From contig NC_061774.1 in assembly GCF_022458985.1 (NCBI RefSeq), forward strand, positions 22,166,697-22,230,696: DNA of 64,000 nt, written 5' to 3'. Shown here one piece after another: positions 8,396 to 19,290 of the stretch; position 1 is the first letter of the stretch; every line of letters begins with the position of its first letter. The notes under the pieces are model-generated. The model saw only the letters and a program-made list of their open reading frames with translations, made no database searches and was not told the DNA's origin. The stretch comes from Mugil cephalus (taxonomy: Eukaryota; Chordata; Actinopteri; Mugiliformes; Mugilidae). Both the position numbers and the translations under genes were made by a program.

Positions 8396-8531
8396 TCGGT
8401 GTTCCTGTTTAGTTTTAACTAGATGGGAAACTTTGTCTTAACTTACTGTAGATGGCTTCTTTCTTTGTTTCTCTAGTCGCCACAACTTGTTGCCTTGATT
8501 AAAATTTTACACCCTAAAATCACCAAACGAA

Positions 8532-8603
8532 AGCAGAGTGGCGCAGCGGAAGCGTGCTGGGCCCATAACCCAGAGGTCGATGGATCGAAACCATCCTCTG
8601 CTA
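8532..8603 (+). tRNA. tRNA-iMet-CAT: initiator tRNA-Met (CAT), consensus copy
   Basis: Identical to the reference copy. A spacer with a private change ('gtttatctag'), TTTT at 8621-8624. Last consensus gene of cluster 1. Confidence 0.97.
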
Positions 8604-8739
8604 TCGGTGTTCCTGTTTAGTTTTAACTAGATGGGAAACTTTGTCTTAACTTACTGTAGATGGCTTCTTTCTTTGTTTATCTAGTCGCCACAACTTGTTG
8701 CCTTGATTAAAATTTTACACCCTAAAACAACCAAATGAA

Positions 8740-8811
8740 AGCAGAGTGGCGCAACGGAAGCGTGCTGGGCCCATAATCCAGAGGTCGATGGATTGAAACC
8801 ATCCTCTGCTA
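8740..8811 (+). tRNA. tRNA-iMet-CAT: initiator tRNA-Met (CAT), variant G15A+C38T+C55T
   Basis: Fourth triple-variant 188-bp B unit, no TTTT. Probably inactive. Confidence 0.8.
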
Positions 8812-8927
8812 TTGGTAATTCTGTGTAGTTTGAGCGACAGGGGCACCTTTAGCTTGGGTGGCCTGTTTCTCTAGTCGCCACAACTAGTTGTCTTGATGAA
8901 AATTTCACACCCTAAAACCACCAAACG

Positions 8928-8999
8928 AGCAGAGTGGCGCAGCGAAAGCGTGCTGGGCCCATAACCCAGAGGTCGATGGATCGAAACCATCCTCTGTTA
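8928..8999 (+). tRNA. tRNA-iMet-CAT: initiator tRNA-Met (CAT), variant G18A+C70T
   Basis: G18A (standard G19) removes the D-loop partner of C56, and C70T makes a G:U acceptor pair. The spacer is B-like and more diverged ('ttggtagttctatatagttt'), no TTTT. This is the beginning of the decayed 3' edge. Likely non-functional. Confidence 0.75.
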
Positions 9000-9125
9000 T
9001 TGGTAGTTCTATATAGTTTCAGCCGTAGGGTAACCTTTACCTTGGGTGGCTGCTTTCTTTGATTCTCGAGTCTCCACAACACGCTGTCTTGATGAAACTT
9101 TCAGACCCGAAAATCACCAAACAAG

Positions 9126-9197
9126 AGCAGAGTGGCACAGCAAAAGCGTGCTGGGCCCATAACCCAAAGGTCGATGGATTGAAACAAACCTCTGCTA
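9126..9197 (+). pseudogene. degenerate initiator tRNA-Met pseudogene (CAT)
   Basis: Full length, but with G12A, G17A, G18A, G42A, C55T, C61A and T63A. D-stem, anticodon-stem and T-stem pairs are broken and both promoter boxes are damaged. CAT is kept. Confidence 0.9.
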
Positions 9198-9304
9198 TTG
9201 GTAGTTCCATATAGTTTTAGCCACAGGGGAACCTTTAGCTTGAATGGCCACTTTCTGTGTTTTGCTAGTCTCCACAACACGCATAATGGAAATTCCACAT
9301 CCAA

Positions 9305-9330
9305 AAACCACCAAACAAGAACAGTATAGT
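9305..9330 (+). repeat. array unit from which the tRNA has been deleted
   Basis: The usual 5' flank ('ccaccaaacaag') and the first few tRNA bases ('aacag') run straight into spacer sequence that normally starts about 12 nt after a tRNA ('tatagttttagc'). The gene body, about 84 bp in all, has been lost. Confidence 0.7.
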
Positions 9331-9452
9331 TTTAGCTAAATGGGAAACTTTGCCTTGACTGTCTTGACTTAGAAGGCTTCTGTCTTTGTTTCTTTAGTCT
9401 CCACAACACGCCATCACGATGGAAATTCCACACCCTATACCAATTAAAGAAG

Positions 9453-9524
9453 AGCAGGGTGGCACAGTGGAAGCATGCTGGGCCCCTAACCCAGAGGTCA
9501 ATGGATCGAAACCATCCCCTGCTA
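9453..9524 (+). pseudogene. initiator tRNA-Met pseudogene with anticodon CCT
   Basis: Full-length copy in which A34C changes the anticodon CAT to CCT. A6G with T66C is a paired change that keeps that acceptor pair intact. G12A and G23A break D-stem pairs, and G48A breaks a T-stem pair. The B box core (GGATCGAAACC) is intact and the A box is damaged. Last recognisable unit of cluster 1. Most likely a pseudogene. Confidence 0.85.
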
Positions 9525-9985
9525 TAGGTCGTTCTGTGGCAGTTGTATAAGTCCCTGACATATGACTTGGAGCCTCCTTGAAAAAATGTGAGGAACTTCC
9601 ACATTGGCCAATAATAATAATGAAATTTCTTTCCTAGCATTCTGTGGGACAAGGGGGTAGGGAATATAGATGGTTTAGTAATTACTGATGCAAAAAAGTC
9701 CTTAGTTCGAGGCTTGGTAGCAACATCAACTGCTTTTCATCACATTTTACTGCTGCAATACCTTTACATTATGGACCTGTCAAATAAAACAATGAATGCA
9801 CTTTTTCCATTGCTGTCAAAAGACTCACATTTCTGACTTGAGAGAGGGTTTGCTCCTCATTCATTCGAGTTGACTGGCTGTTTGTTCGCAGAAACAGTCA
9901 AGTCAGTAACATTGGAAATTCAAGATAAACGGCTATATAAAATATAGAGGCCTCTGATTAAACGCAGGCAATTTCCATTCAAAAT

Positions 9986-9988
<3 letters not shown>

Positions 9989-10022
<34 letters not shown>
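9989..10022. repeat. (AT)n microsatellite
   Basis: Uninterrupted alternating AT for about 34 bp. Confidence 0.95.
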
Positions 10023-10024
<2 letters not shown>

Positions 10025-10771
10025 CTTTCATTATTCATTGCTAATATAATTATACTATTGTCCCTTTGCAAATGTGACATACAATGTGCCATAAAATTCT
10101 ACATCAGATAGTTTTAATAAAACCACTTATACTTTTAGTCTGCATTAATATGCTGCTGTGCTGCACTGCTTCACCCAGGCCCCATGAGTAGACCACTTGA
10201 AGCTCCCACTGCTTTCCAGTACAAACCCAAATTTTTGGCTCACAGAGAAAGCTGGACTCCTCTCCTAACCTTGCTTTTGGCAAAAAGCACAACAGACTGT
10301 CCAGGCCTTGTAAACACGAGTGCAAATTTCTGATGTTGTCTCATAGGATTTCTGAAAATTGCAGTTCAAAACTGTTATTCAACAGTTACCCACTACTACC
10401 ATGTGGAGCTGCTAGTGTGCTTAACAGCCAAGTCTATAAATACAAATTCACAGGAAAATGTTCTCATCTCATATTGAGAAAAGTCTATATATCATCAACA
10501 TGAATGTAGACTCTTCATTATCTGTTTTTTTTTTTCTTTCCTCTGAAGGTCGTTTGAGTAGGAGTTTGTGTATGTGTCTGCCTGCATGTGCCTGAGGCCT
10601 CCACAATTGGCATTCCAGCCCACATGTAGTCATTCTGTCTTGCTGATTGAGCCTGTTGTCTAAATGAGGCGCAGTTAATTACCTCTTCACAGCGGCTCTG
10701 TTCACCATGCAGCCTACCCACCAAGACCACAGAACACAACACAACACGACACCTCTGGTTAACAAATTAGA

Positions 10772-11085
10772 AAGGGACTCAAAGAGACGCAGGAAGACCG
10801 AGCCGATGGAATGACAGGACAGTGTTAGGAAGCAAATGAGAAAAAGGGGAAAGAAAGGAAAAGGAGAGATTAAATAATTGGATTTTGCTAGATAGAGACG
10901 GGAAAGGGGAAAAGAAGAATGAGAAAGAAGTAATGCGAAGTAATGTAAAGAAAGAAGAGGGACAACCACAGAAAGAAGTTAAAAGAGATGACAAAGAGAG
11001 GTTAAATCAAATGAGTGGGAAGGGCTCACGCAAATGGGAAATGGTGAGGGAAATAGAAAAGAGAGACGTGGACAGGAAACTAAAC
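10772..11085. repeat. polypurine-rich tract (+ strand)
   Basis: About 300 bp made mostly of A and G on the + strand, such as 'gggaaaggggaaaagaag'. This produces the Ser/Phe/Leu-rich or Lys/Glu-rich open frames on either strand, which are not genes. Confidence 0.6.
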
Positions 11086-13530
11086 TGACACCAACACCAC
11101 AGGAAGCTGCTTTAACAAATGGGCCTGTGCCGCGGCCTACCAGCACTGTGCTGTGATATGGCCCATTTTTCATTAACACCGTGATTTATCAACACAGCGC
11201 TGAGAGGATCGTAGCAGGGGCTTTTGATTAAGCCCATTAGATATTAGACATTAGCTGTGAGATTACTCACACTGCTGGGGTGCGTTAGATTTTCATTCTT
11301 TTTTTGGGGGGGTTCCAGGACTTGCCCAGGGGCTCTGTCTGTGCCCTGCTGACTGCTCTTTTTGAGGCTGCCCTTGGAGACAATGGTGGGGTCTCCCCAG
11401 TGACTCACTTGTGAAGGAGTGCACCATAGGTTAAGCGCACTTCACTGGGTTTGGCCTTTTTTTTTCTTTTCTTTTTTTTTTAACCACATTCTTCTTTCTG
11501 CTTTTGATATGTTTAACGTTTCCAGGGATCAATTTTACATCATGCTTTAAATGTATGAATACTCATACCTAAATGCATTACGTCAATTAGAAAGTATATG
11601 TCAAGTTAAAAAGTTGCTATAATTAGTATTTAATAGCCAATGATTAAATGGCTATATACAGTATAAAAGAGGGAAATTAATGAACGATATCGTCACCTGA
11701 TTATGCAACTGTCAGTAGTTCTAAGGAGCATTTTACTGTCCTGACAGCTGGGATAGGCTCAAGCACCCACCTAAGTCTCCAGAGGACAAGCATTTACAGA
11801 AAATTAACAAATGAATTTCACTTTCCTTCACTTCATTGTTTTGTTTTGACAGCCTTTTATCATCCTTTTGTCCTGGCATAAGTAGCAGTTGATCCTTTTC
11901 CACAAAAGAACAGCCGGGTAAAACCACTGTATGTTACTTGATCAGAACTAAACCAACAAATAAGCAAACTAAATGGCAGAGAGAGCGTTAACAACCAGTC
12001 TGTCATCTTAATGGAGGACTATGCTAGCCAAGAGTTTGTCCGGAACCATTACGCTGAGAGTTGATTAAGTTCCTCTAAAGACCTGTAGGACCAATCGAGG
12101 TGGGTGGGGTTTGTTTGATAATGGACAGAAGTGTAACAGCCGTGTAATCATACACATTACAATGTGTTGAATATGTTTAAAAACAAAATGACTGTGGTTG
12201 AAGTTGGTTGGAGTCGTTCGTAGTCTGCTATTGCATCTTCAGTAAAAAGGTATTGACAGAGAAATAAACATAACTGAATGTGTCCCACAAATGGAATTGC
12301 TCTTGACTGTATTGTACTGTTTTAACAGTAGTTGGCGCTAGCATTCTGAATGCTTCTTCACGAACAAGATTAATCAAAGAAGGCTTTTGCCATGGGTGAC
12401 CAAAAATAGCCGAACCAGACAAACGTTTTTACTAAGCAATTGGTTAAAAATCCATTCTGCAGTATTCACGTAGTAATAAGTCCAATTACTTCTATGCATA
12501 ACAAGCTTTAATTATACATTTTTTCCCATTACCCCTCCCCCATAGTCGCCACCCCATCCATCATTTTCACCAAGAAACAATCTGTTGCTGTTTGTGAATT
12601 AGCTGCCAACTCTTTTTCTAATAATATACAAAGAAATCGCTTTAAAGGGAACACTGCTTTTTCTTGAAGCATATCATTTAATAAGCACATTGATTTGCTG
12701 ATATCCATCACCTGAGAGGCTGTTTCCATGAGGAGTAGACGGAAAAAAAACGCTAAAGAGAAAGTGCTTTCACATCCAAGGGACGGAGCCACCAACTCCA
12801 TTCAGGGAGGAGGTTGGGGTGGACGGGCGGGTCAACAGAACATTGGGCTTCATCACAAGGGACAGTTGTTTGTTTCCTTTGTTAGTTTTTTACAATTACT
12901 TTTGAATGGATTAAACACTGAAGAACACATTATTTAGTGATCTTTAGACAGGATTTTAGGCCGATGTTGTTAACTTTGGGCAAAACCAAGCTAGCTATTT
13001 CCCCTTTATCACCAGTCTTTATACTAACTTTAACTAACCATGACAGTAATGAAAGTGGTATTGATCTTTTAATTTACCTCTTGGAGAGATCTGGAAAGAA
13101 AGCACATTGTTGGTCAACGTAAAAGAAAGGATTAAAAGACAAGGTGTTGCCGGTAAAGCAAGCAATTTATCTTAGATCAGAAATCTGTTCAACTAAACTT
13201 TTGCCATACCCTTAAATAAGATGATTTATTTTGTCTTTACATGAATTAAGATGGAAATTATTTTTTTCCCTCTCACATAATTCTCTAATTATATTATTAA
13301 ATATAAAAGCAGACAGGCATCAGTTTCTAGGTTTGTTAACATAACTTCATATGATGAACGAATGGGTTTAAGACCTGGTTTTATTTGGTCTTACAAGCTG
13401 CACTCTGTTAAAATGACTGCACGATCAGACATAATTTAATTGCGTTACTGATGCAAAAGTGAAGACTGATGTCCCAGAGAAGATAACTTGAGCTGAGTAC
13501 AGGACCAAAACTTCACAGGAAAAGACAAGG

Positions 13531-13538
13531 ATGTAGGA
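13531..13538. repeat. 8-bp target site duplication, left copy
   Basis: ATGTAGGA immediately before the hAT terminal repeat; the same 8 bp follow the other end at 14580-14587. Confidence 0.93.
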
Positions 13539-14579
13539 CAGGCATGTCAAACTCAGTTTGGCTCTGGGGCCGGATCCAGACTTTCTGTTCTCAGGTGGGC
13601 CGGATCAGTAAAAGAATGTCAACTCCAAATATTTAGCTTTGTTTTTCAGTACTATGCTTTATCATTCAGCCTACATTTGTAGCCTACCCTACATATTATA
13701 ATCACGGATGACAAGGGATCTTTTCTAAGCACAACACATTTATTCAAAAACAATGGGAAAAAAATGATTTTTCATGTTTGGCCGTGAATGTGTTAACAAC
13801 TGGTTTATTTTAACAGTTGAGTGAATGCAGTTTTAAACCTGAACCAACTCACCACACTAAACAAACTCAAGTGGGAGCTATAAAAAAAATATTTTCGCCT
13901 TAATTGTCATACTGCTTTGAAATAAATGAAAAAAGAAATACAAAATAAAATAAATAAATAAATAAAAAAAAGTTATAGCAGTGCATGGGCAATAGGATTA
14001 GACTACATCAGATCAAACTACTAGGCTGGGCCTACTGAAGTTGAGAATATACTGCACAATATTAATTGTCTTTAATATGACATACTTGTCTTTATGATGA
14101 GTGGCGCCGAATATTAAACTCTTTGAACACTGCAACTTGCTGATTACATACCAAGCACACTGGTTTTGCATTCACTTCTGTGAATAAATACTTCTCGGTC
14201 CATTTCTCCTGGAAAACTCTGCACTCCGTGTCCACTCTTCTTTTTTTTGACAGTGCCATTTTGGGAAGGGTGTGTTGACCGATAACTTGTTTAGTAGTGG
14301 TTTATTTTTACTTGGACACATCACGTTGCGAATGTTTATTTCCTGTGACAAACTCGTGTCAGTGCCGCATGCTTGACGTGAGCGCTTTTACACATTTACT
14401 GCCCTCTAGCGGTCGGAGGGAGCATTTGGTTTGTATTTATTTTAAAAAATCACAACTTTTAATAGAAATTAGCTAGAGACTCGCTTCTTTCTTTGACATA
14501 CTCAGAAATTTATGCCGGGCCGGATTAAATGACCCAACGGGCCGGGTCCGGCCCGCGGGCCGTATGTTTGACACGCCTG
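13539..14579 (-). mobile_element. non-autonomous hAT DNA transposon, complete ends
   Basis: The 1,041-bp element is bounded by inverted ends CAGGCATGTCAAAC (left) and GTTTGACACGCCTG (right), 13 of 14 matching, and flanked by perfect 8-bp duplications ATGTAGGA; 8 bp is the hAT superfamily signature. The GC-rich subterminal 'ggccggatcc' and 'gggccgggtccggcccg' stretches are typical of the vertebrate Charlie-like group. The minus strand holds only the start of a BED-finger protein (14092-14259). The rest is AT-rich filler, so this is an internal-deletion derivative that would need a transposase in trans. The exact family is inference. Confidence 0.93.
14092..14259 (-). pseudogene. truncated hAT transposase N-terminus (BED zinc finger)
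   Basis: Minus-strand frame of 55 codons beginning MALSKKRRVDTECRVFQEKW and ending at a TAA. A Lys/Arg-rich start, Trp20, Cys35-x2-Cys38 and His53 are laid out as in the BED finger of Charlie-like hAT transposases and their domesticated ZBED/GTF2IRD2-type relatives. The last metal ligand, normally a few residues after the His, is missing because the stop follows two residues later. The DDE and dimerisation domains are absent. It is a remnant inside the element and not a host gene. Frame and residues are seen; the family assignment is from memory. Confidence 0.85.
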
Positions 14580-14587
14580 ATGTAGGA
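14580..14587. repeat. 8-bp target site duplication, right copy
   Basis: ATGTAGGA, identical to 13531-13538. Confidence 0.93.
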
Positions 14588-16333
14588 TGTCTGGTTAGTT
14601 TCTATTAAAAAAACAATCCTTTTCGATTTTTGTTTCGGGCGGGTTTACAGCTACTTCAGTCCCAATAAGGAGCTGACAAGCTCTCTGTTTGGGCTTTCCA
14701 GATGACTGGAGTTCTGCTTGGCTCTTGACACTGAAAAGAAAATTGATACGTCTAGACTGTGGTTAGACAGCTGTTTGCTGCTGAGTGAGTAGTAATTAAC
14801 ACACTCGGCAGTTTCACTCCCACCAGACTGTATACCATGTTGGTACCGGAACAGTCATCTGCACCAGTCGCAGTCTAATGGAAATAAATATTTATTTTAG
14901 GTGATAGATGCTCCATGAATTGTGCTGAAAGTTTAAAATTTTACCTGAAAAAAGAAGTTTAAAAAAAAAAAGGGGGGTAGTGATGCCTACCAAAAAAGAG
15001 GTACCAGAATAAATACTACATAATAAATAAATACACACTGAACATGCTGGGGTAAGTAAATTATTGCCTATTGTCCTAGTATACTTTACACATGAAGATG
15101 GAAAAATTCATGCACTATCAAGAGTAAAACTGCCATAATTAATGCATTTGCTTATTGTGGGCATGAAGCAACATTAAAAACCATGTTAAGTCATGTCTGT
15201 GGCAAACCAACAGATGTAAACATAATTTTATGAATCAACCGTTAAGCTATGGCCCATAAAACCTAAACTAAAGTCTGAAAGGCACTAAAACACTCCACAA
15301 ATCTGAAAAGAACTCCAGAGACGGGCGATTTGATTTTCTGTCCTTATAAACCATCATTTGATCCATTTATAATTTTAATCACTGACGCCTCCAGATGTAA
15401 CTTCCTGCCAGTCCTGAAACAGTCCTCAACAAGCTCCAACAATGAAACATCAGTTGAGTTTAAATCACAGATTAACTGTATCCTATGTATTAAATTTCAC
15501 TACATGCATAACATTTAACATGCATAACTACTTGTACCGGGCGCTTTCAATAATGTGAATGGAGCAGCTGATTCTGCTCTGCCGACATGAGAGGGTTCAG
15601 CGTACTTCTGTAATGCCACACTTGAGGGCAGTGGGGAAAAAAAAAATGCCCGCTGTAATTGCTTCCTCTGGCTGTGTCCCGCTGCCTCCCTGATCTCTCT
15701 CCAAGAATTCAGCGTCTTTCATCCGACTTTGTAGTCTTGCTGCGATGAATGGTATAAATGTAGATGGAGTCTCGCACTTTTCATGCGCGCTCTCCCCAAA
15801 GGCACGCTGTTGCACTTGCATGTGTACACCCATTGTCCTGTCCCTGACTTACTTTGGAGCTTTGAGACAAAATAAAATAAATAAATAAGTGAATAAATGA
15901 AGCTTGTGGCCTAATCTCTGCTGGTCCCCGACTCAGACGCTCTTTAGAAGTGACAACAACCAGAGATGCATTCTCCCCTGCTCTCTGGCACTCAGGCTCC
16001 CCAGTATTGTTTGGCGTGCTTGAAATCATCAGCTAAATATAAAGACTCCCTTCTACTCCAGTTTAACCGGCTCTGGGACGAGCCTAGAGACTTTCTCTTA
16101 CAAGCTTTCAGGAGTTCTTCTCCGCGGAGTCTTGTGTGAGCTTGGCATTACACATCTGAAGCCCAATTATGTTCTCTAACAGTGGAAAAGAGTCTCCTAA
16201 TTTACAGGTTTGGGCTTTATGCCTGGGTCCTCCAAAACTCAAAGTGACTTTATAAGTAAACCCCAAAGGCAAAGTGTAAAACAAAAGCCTTTCATGAATT
16301 CCCATTTAAAATTATGCATTTGTAAATCCAAAA
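14588..16333. other. non-coding, no gene seen
   Basis: AT-rich sequence with short A runs (for example 14959-14971). No family motif in any frame. Confidence 0.5.
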
Positions 16334-16570
16334 GGCAACTGGACTTGTAGAATTTCCTGACGACGTTTCTCCACTCATCCAAGTAGCTTCTTCAGTTCTG
16401 AGAGACTGGTTGGAAGCTGAGGTTTAAATAGAAAAGCTGTGGGTAAAACCCTATGAATGGTGTTCTAACGAAGCCACTGTCAGTATGAGCCTCCAGTCTC
16501 AAGGTGTGAGTGGTGTTGGAACTTCTTAGGCACAGAATTCAAGGTATGATAGCAAATTACATCTCAATCT
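16334..16570 (-). repeat. dispersed repeat, copy B (minus orientation)
   Basis: Shares with copies A (1210) and C (45606) the 'gacttgtagaatttc' end, 'gacgtttctccactcatcc', 'ctatgaatggtgttct' and 'gagcctccagtctcaaggtg' landmarks, in the same orientation as copy A. The segment between 'ttcagttctgagag' and the 'ctatgaatgg' landmark differs from copy A. Confidence 0.7.
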
Positions 16571-19290
16571 CAGAGATTTGTGGCTTTTCCACAATATTTT
16601 TATTTTATTGCCACATGGCTTTGCTATCGTGCAGCTCTTGTCTTCACACTTTTTAAATCCAATCAGCTCTCGAGGTCGTAGCTTCCTTCATGTTTTGGGT
16701 CTTCCTCACACATTGACTGATGTTGTTACATCTCCTGAGATTTCCTATGCAAAGCCAGTCTTGTAAGATGAGTAAAGCAGAATAGTAGGGCCACCCATGA
16801 GAAAAACAAAAAACAAGAGGAGGTAGATATTTTTTTTCATCATGCACTTTGAGAAAAAAAGTCAAAACGTGAGGTCTTTGGCAGGATGGAGTTTACATCC
16901 CTTCCTCAGCGGACAAGGCAACGGTGTGTGACAATGTCCACGCCACTGTTGACATGCAACAGACTTTATTCTCGAAATTTTTTTTCAATTTTATTTCTCA
17001 ACATTTTGGCTTTTTTTTTCTCATGGGTGGCCCAAATACTCTTCCATAGAAAAGATTATATAGCAAATGGCCTGTATTTGAAAAAAAAAAAAAAACTATC
17101 TGGGGATTTTATTAACTGATAGTTAATCTTTCAAATCAAGATGGATTTGAATGACAAAATTTAATTTAAAAAATAACCCTGCAAATTAGTGATCGCACCA
17201 TAGTAGCAGCACCAAAACATGAATTATAGCGTGACATCATTACACAGAAAGAGGCTCATTGTTATCTCGCTTCCGTGGTCTTGATCTTTATGGTTATCAT
17301 GAAACCTACTGCCTGCTGTCCTTGATAAGTTGAGATCACACCCACATAAATACACACGTGCTAATTCCCCAATAGAGACCCTTCAGCTTCACCTTTTCAT
17401 CGTGATCTTGCACGGATCCCTCAGCCTGCATCCGTGCAGATAAAACGGTCACTTTTACTTTGCTTACTGATCGGACTATAACAGACTTCTCAATTCTGTC
17501 ATCGGCATGATGAATGGCTTTGATAACCACTTTTCTTCTCAGGAGGCAGACAGAGCTGTTGCCATAACGATAACCCCGTAATAAACAGAATAATGATGCC
17601 CAAACTCCAGCCAGCGCAATCACACAAACCTGGCAAGACTGTGCGCAGGACAATACTCCGTGGTTATCAGAGGGGAGACTGTTAGTGAGCATCTCTCACC
17701 CACTTGACTCCCCCCCCTCGATTTCAAACACACAACCAGTCGGTGTATTATTATTTCCATCTCTCACAGCCCCTCCTGTTTGGTCTTTTTTTTTCCCTCC
17801 TGTCCCTGCTCCCCCCTTTAATTCAATTACTCTTTTGTCTTATCTGCCTCTTCACTGCTCTCTCGGGCTAATCTGATTATGAAGGAGAGCTGGCAATTAA
17901 AACACAGATATGAGAGAGATCTATCCTTCATGCTCGCTGCCTTAATGAGATCCAGCTTCATGCCTCTCATGCAGCTAAAGTTCAATTAGGTGACACACTC
18001 GAGCGAGGAGGAGGGTCTCCTCGTGGAGCGCACTGTACGGTGTGAAAGCCTCTCCACGACCAGGCTGCCTGTTTGGAGTCTGCACACCTGCACATCCCTC
18101 TTTTAGCGGCATTTTTCCATTGCTCATCATCATGAATCGACAGAAGTGAAAGTTGTTGGACTTCAACATTGCCTCGCTCTGTCTCTTCTGATCCTGTCTG
18201 TTCTTCCCTCTGACTGAATCCCTGTCTCGCTGCAGCTCTCTAACGTAGCCTGTCCATTTCAATTTGTATCAATACATAATTGCAGTAATTTGAAAACAGA
18301 TGACTCTCTCTGATGGTGATATCCTTCAGACCTGCCATCTTATTAATTTCAAGCAATAAAGATGATCACGCTGCCCACTGCTCTGGCGAATTAGCCAGTG
18401 GGCTAAGTCTTTAGTCAGAGTGCACCTCTACGGATCCGTGTGTGACCGATCCTTTTATAAACTCGAATAAAAAGGGATTTGCTCATGAAAATAAATGGTT
18501 AAGCAAAAAGATATTATTACATTATTGTTTCAACAGTAGACGTACGCTGCCCTCTATCCTGTCTTTGCCAGTATCCCACCTGTAAATTAGCTTCAAGTGA
18601 TGGGTGTGGAAATATGTTCTAACAACATTCCTCTACAAACTATATAGAATATGAACAAGCTTACTGCAAGAAAAGTCGGCAAATGCCACGGTCTTCTTTC
18701 TGTGGAAAAGCACATTCTGAGCGGAAGCTGAAGCTAATTTCGAGGCAATACGAGCCTTTCTCGAGCGAAGCAAGAAGTTGGTCAGTTCAAAGATGAAGTC
18801 TCTTTGGTGTGTCGAGTGTTTTCTTCCAGAGGGGAGATTTGCCATGGCAATTCCACAATCAGTTTTTGTGCAGGGACTCAAACCTGGCAGTAATCCTACA
18901 GGATACTGACAGAATTTAAATACATGGATACTCAGTGTTTCCCTCATGCTGCTTGGGCCTAACATTAAAGTCACCCTGCAAGGTTTCTGACTGCTACTAG
19001 TGCCAATAAGAAAAGTTTTAGCACTGTGTCTTTGTGCAGGTGCACATTTCACACATGGCCGACTTCATGCTATTGCGACAAAGGGAAGGGAAAAGAAAAC
19101 TGATTTTAAAATTTAAAAAAAGTCATTTTTAAGCTTTTACAGGAACCTGCTATGAGACCTGGTTTGTTGTATATCCGTGTGTAAAGTTTTCTTTAGAAAG
19201 TGTTTGGAAAGATCAGACAGTTGGCAGGTGACTGGACGAAACATCTCCAGGGTTTTCCGTATTATGGCAGCCTGCCAGAGTCTGATATAC
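16571..19290. other. non-coding; possible conserved-looking segment 17870-18000
   Basis: No gene recognised. Poly-T and poly-A runs at 16979-16986, 17012-17020 and 17081-17094. The stretch 17870-18000, with TTAAT/ATTAA-type motifs and no repeat character, is the sort of sequence one would test as a conserved non-coding element. Confidence 0.4.

Larger units (their letters stand above)
2500..9530 (+). repeat. tandem array of initiator tRNA-Met genes (cluster 1)
   Basis: The array holds 33 full-length 72-nt genes plus truncated copies, all on the + strand. Start-to-start distances are mostly 208, 198 or 188 bp. Two spacer classes alternate. Class A begins 'tcggtgttcctgttt', continues 'agttttagctaaatggg' or 'agttttaactagatggg', and carries TTTT 18-21 nt after the gene. 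Class B begins 'ttggtaattctgtatagttt' and has TTT at most near the gene; only the spacer after 7989 has TTTTT, about 50 nt out. The core (3431-9000) is homogeneous and both edges are decayed, as expected when unequal exchange homogenises the middle. Xenopus tDNA arrays, which include an initiator tRNA, are a known vertebrate precedent. Confidence 0.95.
9525..13538. other. non-coding; (AT)n and purine-rich tract
   Basis: No gene recognised. The stretch contains an (AT)n run at 9989-10022, a strongly purine-rich + strand at about 10772-11085, and a T-rich run at 11458-11483. Open frames on both strands show no family motifs. Confidence 0.5.

Noticed and set aside
2500-9530. CRISPR-like regular spacing of identical 72-bp repeats
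   Set aside because: The repeats are complete eukaryotic tRNA genes and the intervening sequences are homologous spacers, not unique ones.
9690-9720. 'ccttagttcgaggcttgg' resembling a tRNA B box
   Set aside because: No A box or tRNA fold upstream at the right distance; an isolated B-box-like match is expected by chance.
18633-19052. 139-codon minus-strand frame
   Set aside because: No motif and no splice context that I can support; it lies just upstream of a dead retrotransposon.
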